The notes under the pieces: generated by a model
Told to the model about the DNA's origin: nothing
What the model saw: the letters and a program-made list of their open reading frames with translations, nothing else
Databases searched by the model: none
Shown: piece after piece, positions 1 to 6,269 of the stretch
Layout of the letters: the number at the start of each line of letters is the position of its first letter
How positions within the stretch are numbered: the first letter of the stretch is position 1
Source: CAYXVF01 sp964468125
Lineage (GTDB): Bacteria; Myxococcota; XYA12-FULL-58-9; CAYXVF01
Reading direction: 5' to 3'
NCBI GenBank assembly: GCA_964468125.1
Contig: CAYXVF010000156.1
Coordinates: forward strand, 1-10,255
DNA length: 10,255 bases
Program-made: the position numbers and the translations under genes

Positions 1-2
1 AA

Positions 3-158
3 GTCATCCCTCAATTGGACTTTCAGCGTCAGATTGCAGCAGGAGTCGTCATCGGTCCTGAGGCCGCGGCTAAACTCTTTCTTGAAACCATCGGCGACCG
101 GCAGCTCATCCAACCGCTCGAGGACGATCGCGAATTCGAGCCAGCGGTGTTGTTCTAG
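3..158 (+). CDS. C-terminal end of an unrecognised protein, 5' truncated by the window
   Basis: One frame is open from the window edge to a TAG at 156-158 and gives 51 residues ending in EFEPAVLF. The other two + frames do not look like protein: one stops within the first 60 bases and the third runs on as a Ser/Arg-rich shadow. The peptide mixes hydrophobic and acidic residues in a normal way (GVVIGPEAAAKLF near residues 14-26), which supports real coding. Base composition is visibly less GC-rich than in the operons further right. I do not recognise the family and assign no function. It ends about 50 bases from the eroded end of the minus-strand ATPase remnant, so this boundary may be an old rearrangement junction. 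Confidence 0.5.
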   Translation, partial: VIPQLDFQRQIAAGVVIGPEAAAKLFLETIGDRQLIQPLEDDREFEPAVLF

Positions 159-208
159 CTGGCCCGTACCGCCGGGGCGTCTTTGTTGAGCGATGATGCC
201 GCTCGCAT

Positions 209-448
209 TAGCAGGATGGCCCCCAACGCGTGACCGTCGCGCGCGATTTACAGCGCGGTCGCACTCGGCCCATTCAATCGGTCGATCGGCTTTTCGACTG
301 AGTCGAGGCGGACTCGTTTGTGGTCTTCGAGGTCGTGCCGACTGCCGACTACCACCTCAACGTCGTCCACCCGGCTCGAAAGCCCATGCCCCACCATGAA
401 ATCGACGTGTTCATGGCTGCAGCCTCAGGCGACCACCGTTCGCGCCAC
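209..448 (-). pseudogene. Remnant of a heavy-metal P-type (P1B) ATPase, nucleotide-binding domain region
   Basis: Reading the minus strand in one frame from 448 down to 209 gives about 80 codons interrupted by TGA (427-425) and TAA (250-248). The stretch between the stops contains VDFMVGHGLSSRVDD and then VEVVVGSRHDLEDH. These match the GxG-containing nucleotide-binding domain of P1B metal-exporting ATPases and the conserved 'VGSR.FLEDH' strand after it. The codons before the first stop (VARTVVA) resemble the helix after the HP motif. Those after the second (IARDGHALGAILL) resemble the strand preceding the hinge, with TAA standing where Tyr is usual. The family is normally about 700-850 residues. 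The HMA part, transmembrane helices, DKTG phosphorylation site and GDGxND hinge are all absent. It follows two small minus-strand membrane-protein genes, a context known for such pumps. Family assignment is by eye from memory. Confidence 0.6.
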
Positions 449-492
449 GCATCTCGTGCACGATCGATGGCAGGCGGACGACGCGTGTCGAC

Positions 493-823
493 TCAGGTGT
501 CTTCGGGCTTCTTGCTTCCGCCATGAATCTCAGCCTCCGCATCGTGGAACCGCTCGCGCAACTCAGAGAAACCGCCTTGCACCGCGTCCCAGACCCGCAC
601 CGCGGTAGCCATCGCGGCCTTTTGAACCTGCGGATTCGTCAGGAAGTAGGTTGTCGCAGCCCCGACCATCACCCCGCGGGCGAAGTCGTCACAGAAGTAC
701 TCCGCGACAACCGGCGAACGGGTTCCGCGCTGCGGCGTTCGGGTGGCCCGAGCCGGGCCCGTACCCGCCACCCCAGCCGCCGTGCGCGCCGGGGCTTTGC
801 CCATCACCCTTGTGTTCCGACAT
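493..823 (-). pseudogene. Small membrane protein with Gly/His-rich N-terminus (YtxH-like), one-base frameshift
   Basis: The best start is the ATG at 823-821, preceded by a strong ribosome-binding site (GAGAGGAAAGACC). That frame reads MSEHKGDGQSPGAHGG and a Gly/Tyr/His-rich stretch up to NPFAG, then hits TGA at 691-689. The neighbouring frame carries the rest: VAEYFCDDFARG, a hydrophobic helix (GVMVGAATTYFL) and an amphipathic helix ending RERFHDAEAEIHGG, with TGA at 495-493. Dropping one T of the minus-strand GGTTGTC (709-710 on +) joins both into a 109-residue protein reading NPFAGVAEYF. The alternative is a 104-residue product from a GTG at 807 or ATG at 804, but its first 30 residues are Arg/Thr/Pro-rich and look like an out-of-frame shadow. 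Small proteins of this shape accompany P1B ATPases and recall the PacL (DUF1490) partners of mycobacterial pumps, which is inference. The frameshift could be a real mutation, a base-call error or recoding. Confidence 0.6.
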
Positions 824-840
824 GGTCTTTCCTCTCACAC

Positions 841-1002
841 CTAGCTTTGTTTGTTCTGTCCGGCCGACAGCACCGCGGCGCCGGTCGCGATCCACACCAG
901 GCCACGCACCAGCGCGCCGCCAGGCACCAACGAAGCCACCAACGCGCCGGCGCCAGACGCAATACCGAGACGGGTCGCCTCGCGAAGCGCCCCGCCAGCC
1001 AT
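841..1002 (-). CDS. 53-residue hydrophobic small protein of the metal-ATPase locus
   Basis: Minus-strand ATG at 1002-1000 to TAG at 843-841. The product starts MAGGALREATRLGIASGAG, continues with ALVASLVPGGALVRGLVWIATGAAVL and ends SAGQNKQS. It is essentially one or two Gly/Ala-rich membrane-spanning helices with a basic N-terminal segment and a polar tail. It ends 17 bases before the ATG of the next minus-strand gene, so the two look co-transcribed. Short Gly/Ala-rich membrane proteins occur beside heavy-metal P-type ATPases and are thought to act as pump accessories; that role here is inferred. No clear ribosome-binding site precedes the ATG, which follows a 9-bp tandem repeat. The frame stays open upstream through the repeat, with NCSHCSHCS just before the Met, so a non-ATG start further up cannot be excluded. 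Confidence 0.55.
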   Translation of the reverse strand: MAGGALREATRLGIASGAGALVASLVPGGALVRGLVWIATGAAVLSAGQNKQS

Positions 1003-1028
1003 CGAGCAGTGCGAGCAGTGCGAGCAGT
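1003..1028. repeat. 9-bp tandem repeat, about 2.9 copies
   Basis: The unit CGAGCAGTG occurs as two perfect copies followed by CGAGCAGT. It sits between the divergent start of the 53-residue minus-strand gene and the + strand operon. Because 9 is a multiple of three, it repeats in frame on both strands. It is too short and has too few copies to be a CRISPR array. Confidence 0.8.
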
Positions 1029-1045
1029 TCGCAATTGCATTCTCA
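1028..1045. promoter_or_regulatory. Weak candidate metal-responsive operator ahead of the imelysin operon
   Basis: This is the most AT-rich patch of the 92-base divergent intergenic region. It contains the perfect palindrome GCAATTGC (1031-1038). On the minus strand it reads TGAGAATGCAATTGC, whose left half differs from the Fur half-site TGATAAT at one base while the right half fits poorly. It lies about 50 bases upstream of the imelysin ATG, a plausible place for promoter overlap. No convincing -35/-10 pair was identified. The site is tentative. Confidence 0.2.
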
Positions 1046-1094
1046 CCCGAGGTGGCGTAGAGGGAGGCCGAACCAACGAATCGGAGGAAAATCC

Positions 1095-2585
1095 ATGTCG
1101 CGTACAGCGCTACTATGCTCGGGCGTTTGTGCCCTCGGTCTCACCCTGGCCGTCGCATGCGGCGACGACGACGAAACCGGCAACGCCAACGTCAATGATA
1201 ACAACAACCAGAACGGCAACGGGAACGGGAATGGAGATCAAGACCCGAATGACCTCGCCTCGCTGCGGCAGGTCCTCGAGACCAACGCGGACATCGCCTT
1301 CGCCGCCTACTCCGATGCGGTAGACACCGCCGAGTCGATGAAGACCGCGATCGACGCGTTCGTGGCCGATCCAACCGGGGCCAACCTCACAGCAGCAAAG
1401 AACGCCTGGCTCGTCGCCCGCGAGCCCTACGGCCAGACCGAGGTCTACCGCTTTCGCGCGAGCCCTATCGACGACACGGACTACGATCCGAGCAACGGCG
1501 AGGACGGACCGGAAGGCAACATCAACGCCTGGCCCCTCGGCGAGGCGCTCATCGACTACGTCGTGACCGGTGATGACTTCGGGCAAGACCAGGTGGGCGT
1601 CAGCGAGCAATCGGTCGGCATCGACCCGACGACCGAGACCATCATCAGCAGCGACGTGGCCATCAATGCAGCCCTGCTCGCCAACACTGCCTCCGCCGAA
1701 GACGAGCGGGACGTGATCGCCGGCTATCACGCCATCGAGTTTCTGCTCTGGGGTCAGGACGTGAACGCAGACGGGAGCGCCGATGCGCCGCGCGACAACA
1801 CCCCGGGCCAGCGCCCTGCCACTGACTTCTCGTTGACTGCTTGCACGAACGGAGCAGGCAACCCAGCGGCGGACAACACGCCGTGTCAGCGCCGACAAAC
1901 CTACCTCCAGATCGCCGCGCAGGAGTTGATCGACAACCTCACCGATGTGCGCGACGCATGGGCCGACGGCGCGAGCTACCGCACCGCGTTCACTTCCGTC
2001 AGCACGCTCGGCGAGGCCAAGGGCAAGCTCCTCGAGATCCTCGTCGGTATGGGAACGCTCTCCGAGGGTGAGCTTGCGGGCGAGCGCATGCAGATCGCGC
2101 TGTCGGCGAACTCGCAGGAAGACGAGCACTCTTGTTTCGCGGACAACACGCACCGCGACATCCTCCTCAATCACCTCGGGATCGCGAACTCCTTCTTCGG
2201 GGATTACGCCGGCTACGACAGCACCCTCGACGGCACGGTCGATGAAACGACACGCGCGGTAAACGGCTACGGTATCGACGACTACCTCGAGGACCTGGGG
2301 CTCACCTCGCTCGCGAGCGCGGTGGCGTCGGCGCTGAACACCAGCACCACGAACGCGACCGCGATCGATACGCTCGCCCGTAGCGGCACGCCGGTCGACC
2401 TGCAAATCGTAGACGCATCGAGCGCGGATGCGCAGCCGATGCGGGACACGATCGTGTCGCTGAACGCGCAGTCGGCCCAGATCGCGAACATCGCAATCGA
2501 GCTCGACGTGGGCTCGGCCGACGACGTCGTCGACCCCGACGCGAGCGAGTGCGACACCACCGACCCCACGGCCGAGTGCGGGTGA
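1095..2585 (+). CDS. Imelysin-family (M75, IrpA-like) iron-regulated lipoprotein
   Basis: Periplasmic imelysin-family protein of 496 residues; the family is tied to iron or heme uptake, although its exact ligand is debated. The ATG at 1095 is chosen because GGAGG lies 7 bases upstream and a lipoprotein signal follows directly (hydrophobic core, lipobox LAVAC, Cys22). An Asp cluster and an Asn/Gly linker at about residues 23-48 precede the folded part. Family marks include WLVAREPYGQTEVYRF (from Trp105), the signature GYHAIEFLLWGQD with His212 and Glu215 (the GxHxxE motif), a Cys pair (250 and 264), and DEHSCFADNTH around Cys347. This looks like the longer, IrpA-type branch. It is the first gene of a four-gene operon and the next start lies 13 bases on. 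The frame is open upstream to about 651, but that part is a Pro/Arg-rich shadow. Family assignment is firm; substrate is not. Confidence 0.93.
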   Translation: MSRTALLCSGVCALGLTLAVACGDDDETGNANVNDNNNQNGNGNGNGDQDPNDLASLRQVLETNADIAFAAYSDAVDTAESMKTAIDAFVADPTGANLTAAKNAWLVAREPYGQTEVYRFRASPIDDTDYDPSNGEDGPEGNINAWPLGEALIDYVVTGDDFGQDQVGVSEQSVGIDPTTETIISSDVAINAALLANTASAEDERDVIAGYHAIEFLLWGQDVNADGSADAPRDNTPGQRPATDFSLTACTNGAGNPAADNTPCQRRQTYLQIAAQELIDNLTDVRDAWADGASYRTAFTSVSTLGEAKGKLLEILVGMGTLSEGELAGERMQIALSANSQEDEHSCFADNTHRDILLNHLGIANSFFGDYAGYDSTLDGTVDETTRAVNGYGIDDYLEDLGLTSLASAVASALNTSTTNATAIDTLARSGTPVDLQIVDASSADAQPMRDTIVSLNAQSAQIANIAIELDVGSADDVVDPDASECDTTDPTAECG

Positions 2586-2598
2586 GTGGCCTAGACCG

Positions 2599-4053
2599 TT
2601 GCTGAGCGCGCGCCAAAGCTTCGTGCTCCTTGCGCTCTGCGCGGTGGGGTGCGTGCGCGACGCGGCGCACGTGCCTCCACTCGATCCATCCGAGCGATTG
2701 CCCGGTGGGGCGACGTCCATCGATCTCGCGGCGGGGGCGAGTTTCTCGCTGCCCGCTGCGAATCTCTCCGATGCACAAAAAGCGAGGTTCTACGCCGGTC
2801 GGGCGCTTGCCCACCAGCCTTGGGTGCGGGGGCCGACCACCACCGACGCCCGCGACGGCTTGGGCCCGCTCTACAACGCTCGCACCTGCCTCGCCTGTCA
2901 TGTCAACGGCGGCCGAGGTCGCGTGCCCCGAGCAGACGATGAAATGCTGCTTCAAGGGGTGCTTCTGTTGGGCTCATCGGAGTCGGACCCGCGTCGCGGC
3001 GCAACGCCCGATCCGGTGTACGGCGGCCAGCTCCAGTCCCAATCGATTGCGCTCGCTCACCAGCTCCGAAACGTCAGGGGGGTCGAGCACGCGAACCTCT
3101 CTTCCTCGAATCGCCCCGAGGCATACCCTCACATCCGCTTTGAGGAGCGCCACTTCTCCTATCCAGACGGAGCGTCGGTCACCCTCCGGCGTCCGCGGGT
3201 GGTGTTGAAACAGATTGGCTATGGACCGCTCGCCGCGAGCACACGAATGAGCCTGCGCATGGCGCCGCCGATCCTCGGCGCTGGGCTCCTCGAGGCGATT
3301 CCCCAGTCGGCAATCGACGCTGGGGCCGACCCCGAGGACCATGACGGCGATGGCGTCTCCGGGCGCGTCAATTGGGTCTGGGATTTTGAGCACGACCGCC
3401 GGGCGCCAGGGCGATTTGGCTGGAAAGCCAATCGCGCGAGTCTGAAGGTGCAGGTGGCGGCGGCCTTGGCTTCCGACATGGGGATCACGAGCACACTCTT
3501 CCCGGAACAGCCCTGCACGGAGGCGCAGCCGGAATGTCGACGTGGCCCCCACGGCAGCGACGCGGACGGGCTCGAGATCAGCGACGCGCTCCTCGACACG
3601 GTGGTGGAGTTCAACCAACTGATCGCGGTCCCCGCCCGGCGCAAAGAAGACCATCCGATGGTCCGTCAGGGCCGCACCCTGTTCTACCGAGCACGCTGCA
3701 ATGGCTGTCACACCCCGAGCTACCGGACCGGCGAAGATGCACCGGCGCCGCTGGCGGGGCAAACGATCTGGCCCTACACCGATCTCCTCCTGCACGACAT
3801 GGGGCCCGAGCTCGCCGACGGTCGCCCGGACTACGAAGCGAGCGGGAGCGAATGGCGCACGCCGCCGTTGTGGGGCGTGGGGCTTAGCCAGGCGGTCAAT
3901 GGCGCGCGTGGCCTGCTCCACGACGGGCGAGCGCGCTCGGTCGAGGAAGCCATTCTTTGGCACGGAGGAGAAGCGACGAAGAGTCGCGCAGCGTTCATTG
4001 AGCTCGACAAAGACGATCGAAAAGCATTGATCGCCTTCGTGAAGTCGCTCTGA
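2599..4053 (+). CDS. Di-heme oxidoreductase (DHOR, DUF1111; 'thiol oxidoreductase') lipoprotein
   Basis: Predicted periplasmic c-type cytochrome of 484 residues. Two heme-binding CxxCH motifs are visible: CLACH (Cys97/Cys100/His101), preceded by DGLGPLYNARTC, and CNGCH (Cys367/Cys370/His371). Other family landmarks are GAGLLEAIP, DHDGDGVSGRVNWVWD, GRFGWKA, LLHDMGPELADG and TPPLWGVGL. The TTG at 2599 is preferred because it gives a short lipoprotein signal (FVLLALCAVGC, lipidated Cys18). Its ribosome-binding site is only a weak GGTGAG overlapping the preceding stop, so translation may be coupled to the first imelysin gene. The family resembles MauG/cytochrome c peroxidases in having two hemes and is often annotated as a thiol oxidoreductase without firm biochemical proof. 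Its recurrent pairing with imelysins suggests a redox step in metal handling. Confidence 0.92.
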   Translation: MLSARQSFVLLALCAVGCVRDAAHVPPLDPSERLPGGATSIDLAAGASFSLPAANLSDAQKARFYAGRALAHQPWVRGPTTTDARDGLGPLYNARTCLACHVNGGRGRVPRADDEMLLQGVLLLGSSESDPRRGATPDPVYGGQLQSQSIALAHQLRNVRGVEHANLSSSNRPEAYPHIRFEERHFSYPDGASVTLRRPRVVLKQIGYGPLAASTRMSLRMAPPILGAGLLEAIPQSAIDAGADPEDHDGDGVSGRVNWVWDFEHDRRAPGRFGWKANRASLKVQVAAALASDMGITSTLFPEQPCTEAQPECRRGPHGSDADGLEISDALLDTVVEFNQLIAVPARRKEDHPMVRQGRTLFYRARCNGCHTPSYRTGEDAPAPLAGQTIWPYTDLLLHDMGPELADGRPDYEASGSEWRTPPLWGVGLSQAVNGARGLLHDGRARSVEEAILWHGGEATKSRAAFIELDKDDRKALIAFVKSL

Positions 4054-4081
4054 AGCGGAAGGAATGGTGAGCAGCACCGCC

Positions 4082-5206
4082 ATGTTCGACCGACGACTGT
4101 TTTTGAAAGGGCTCGCCGCCGCCGGCTTGTTTCCGGTAACCGCTTGCGGCGAGAGCTGGCCCGACGAGCTGTGGTTGTCGGCGCATGGAGACGCGCCGGA
4201 GAGTTACGGCGTTGCGCTCCTCGGCCAGCAAGAGACCGAGGCGTCCATTGTCCTGTCGGGATTCCGGGGGCACGATCTCGCGCAAAACCCGGCGCGCCCG
4301 GAACAGGTCGTGATGTTCGGGCGGCGCCCGGGGCGAGAAGCCCTGGTGCTCGATGTCCTGCGCACCGGGTCGGTGAGCCGCTTTGAGGCCTCGTCTGGCC
4401 ACAGCATGATGGGGCACGGGTTTTTTTCTCCCGACGGCGCGCGCCTCTTTTGCACCGAGTCAGACGACGTCACCGGCGTGGGCGTCTTGACGGTCCGGGA
4501 CAGCCGCGACTGGCGGGTGCTAGATCGCCTCGACACCGCCGGTATCGGCCCCCACCAGGCGGCCCTCATGCCCGACGGGCAAACCGCGGTGATCGGCAAC
4601 GGCGGCATTCTCACCCGCCCGGAGACCGGCCGGGAGAAGCTCAATCTCGACACCATGCGCTCGACCCTCACCTATCTCGACCTTCCGACCGGCCGGGTGA
4701 TCGAGTCGACCTCCGTTGCGGAAAGCAAAGCGAGCATTCGCCACCTGGAGGTGGCGGCGGATGGAACCGTCGCGGTTGGACTGCAGCTTCAGCGCGAGGC
4801 GATGGACCACAACCGAGTGGTTTCCTTAGCCGGCGTCCATCGCCGCGGCGAAGCGATCGAGCTGTTCGACCAAGGCCTCGACGTGATGGCCGCGATGCAA
4901 GACTACGTCGGCAGCGTCGCGGTGTGCTCGCAGACCCGGGTCGCCGGGTTCACGAGCCCCCGCGGCAGCGTGGCTGCGTTCTGGGACCTCGACTCCGGCG
5001 CGCCGCTCGGCACCCACGTCCTGCACGACGTCTGCGGCATCACGGTCAGCGCCGACGAGCAACACTTCGTCCTCAGCAGCTCCACCGGCGGCGTGCGAAA
5101 GCTGCATAGCCTCACCCTTGCAGAACAAACCGACGAGCGGCGCGACCTCGAAGGGGTTCGCTGGGACAACCATCTGATCACTGTAACTCCGGGAGGACCC
5201 CGATGA
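4082..5206 (+). CDS. DUF1513 protein exported by Tat, probable lipoprotein
   Basis: From the ATG at 4082 the product has 374 residues and begins MFDRRLFLKGLAAAGLF, a twin-arginine signal (RRxFLK). The signal ends in PVTAC, which also reads as a lipobox (Cys22). An in-frame ATG at 4064 would add six residues. I prefer 4082 because it places the RR motif next to the N-terminus and has GGTGAG 10 bases upstream, but 4064 is possible. DUF1513 marks are clear: GHGFFSPDG (from Gly111), GIGPHQAALMPDG (around His158), NGGILTRPETG and GREKLNLDTM (183-192). Repeated strand-rich segments suggest a beta-propeller. The molecular function of the family is unknown, but it travels with imelysin and DHOR genes. 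Tat export suggests folding or cofactor loading in the cytoplasm. Its stop overlaps the next start (ATGA). A run of seven T lies at 4421-4427 inside the gene without disrupting the frame. Confidence 0.9.
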   Translation: MFDRRLFLKGLAAAGLFPVTACGESWPDELWLSAHGDAPESYGVALLGQQETEASIVLSGFRGHDLAQNPARPEQVVMFGRRPGREALVLDVLRTGSVSRFEASSGHSMMGHGFFSPDGARLFCTESDDVTGVGVLTVRDSRDWRVLDRLDTAGIGPHQAALMPDGQTAVIGNGGILTRPETGREKLNLDTMRSTLTYLDLPTGRVIESTSVAESKASIRHLEVAADGTVAVGLQLQREAMDHNRVVSLAGVHRRGEAIELFDQGLDVMAAMQDYVGSVAVCSQTRVAGFTSPRGSVAAFWDLDSGAPLGTHVLHDVCGITVSADEQHFVLSSSTGGVRKLHSLTLAEQTDERRDLEGVRWDNHLITVTPGGPR

Positions 5207-6261
5207 TGAACCGATTCGGCCTCATGCCCGCCCTGCTCGTCGCCATCAGCGCCTGTAGCGACGGCGTCGAGACTACTGACAACAGCGCCGAGCTTCAGGA
5301 TGCGCTCGAGAACACCGTCGACCAGGTGGTCATTCCTACCCTGGAGGACTTCGCCCGGGCGAGCTCGGACATGGTCGCGCAGGCGGGTGCGTTCTGCGCT
5401 GCACCGAGCGAGAGCGGTCTTCGAGCACTGCAGGACGAGTGGCGCTTTCTCGCCAGTGAGTGGAACCGGGCCGCGCTCTACAATCTTGGACCACTGAATC
5501 AAGACCTGATCCTGCCGCGCGTGATCTTCATCGAATCGATGCGCCAACGCGGGACGAACTACACCGAGACCGTACGGGAGGCGATCGATCTCGCCCTCAG
5601 CGGCACCGCTCCCCTAGACGCCGCCTATTTCGACGGCCTCCGGTTTACCGAGGTGGGCCTGCTCGCGCTCGAGGTCTTGGTGTTCGAGACGAGCACCACC
5701 TCGAGCACGTCGATCTCCGAGGTCGCCGTCGAGTTCCAGAGTACGGATCGCAAGTGCGCCTACCTGCAGGGCATGGCCGAGCACCTCGAGCGCACCGCAA
5801 GCGCAGTGGTGAGGGGCTGGAACGAGAGCTATCTCGACCGCGGAACCCCGTACCGGGAGATCTTGCTCGGCGCGGCACTCGAGGACGGCACCGAGCCGGT
5901 CCCCGCGCTGCTCATCGCCGCCTTCGAGCACCTCAACTACGTGAAGCAGCGAAAGCTCGAAGCGATCCTCGATGCCCAGCTCGCCAACCACTTCTATGAA
6001 AACCTCGTCGCCACTTTGGATGAGCTCTCGAGCTTCCTCGACGACGGGGAGTACAGCTTCTTCGACCACATGGACTCGCGTGGCTTTGGCGCCGAAATTG
6101 TTGCAGCCCGCGCGGCGATCGCGAACGCTCGCGCGCTCGCCGTCGCCGAGGATCGCACCGCGCTCACTGCCGCCTGGGGCGAGACCGAAGGTTTTCTGAA
6201 GCGCGAAGTACCCAACGGACTCAATGTCGACCTCGGCATCAACTTCGCCGACGGCGACTGA
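5203..6261 (+). CDS. Second imelysin-family lipoprotein, lacking the signature His
   Basis: The 352-residue product has a lipoprotein signal (ALLVAISAC, Cys18) and a mostly helical body. The ATG at 5203 overlaps the preceding stop as ATGA, with GGGAGGA 5 bases upstream; the adjacent ATG at 5206 has 8-base spacing and is equally possible. It belongs to the shorter imelysin branch: WRFLASEWNRAALYNLGPL aligns with the first helical repeat and GLLALEVLVFE (152-162) with the signature segment. There the expected GxHxxE reads G152-L-L154-A-L-E157, so Glu is kept but His is replaced by Leu. This branch often lacks the His (GLPALEYLLF type, from memory), so it may bind a different ligand or be a structural partner of the first imelysin. 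It is the last gene of the operon and its stop is 8 bases from that of the convergent peroxidase gene. Confidence 0.88.
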   Translation: MMNRFGLMPALLVAISACSDGVETTDNSAELQDALENTVDQVVIPTLEDFARASSDMVAQAGAFCAAPSESGLRALQDEWRFLASEWNRAALYNLGPLNQDLILPRVIFIESMRQRGTNYTETVREAIDLALSGTAPLDAAYFDGLRFTEVGLLALEVLVFETSTTSSTSISEVAVEFQSTDRKCAYLQGMAEHLERTASAVVRGWNESYLDRGTPYREILLGAALEDGTEPVPALLIAAFEHLNYVKQRKLEAILDAQLANHFYENLVATLDELSSFLDDGEYSFFDHMDSRGFGAEIVAARAAIANARALAVAEDRTALTAAWGETEGFLKREVPNGLNVDLGINFADGD

Positions 6262-6269
6262 GACGCGAG

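Noticed and set aside
493..807. Intact 104-residue protein starting at GTG 807 or ATG 804
   Set aside because: Its N-terminal 30 residues look out of frame, and the better start (823) with an excellent ribosome-binding site lies in the other frame. A frameshifted gene explains both.
1003..1028. CRISPR-like or phage repeat
   Set aside because: Only about three 9-bp copies with no spacers; a simple tandem duplication.
651..1094. Upstream extension of the imelysin reading frame
   Set aside because: The extension is Pro/Arg/Ser-rich and covers the minus-strand small genes. The ATG at 1095 has a strong ribosome-binding site and begins a proper lipoprotein signal.
1113..2720. Long minus-strand open frame of 535 codons opposite the first imelysin gene
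   Set aside because: It is a Val/Arg/Asp-rich shadow of a high-GC gene with strong family motifs on the other strand. No start signals or recognisable domain.
2974..4083. Minus-strand open frame of 369 codons opposite the DHOR gene
   Set aside because: It lies antisense to a gene with clear CxxCH and DHOR motifs. Its composition is typical of a GC-rich shadow frame.
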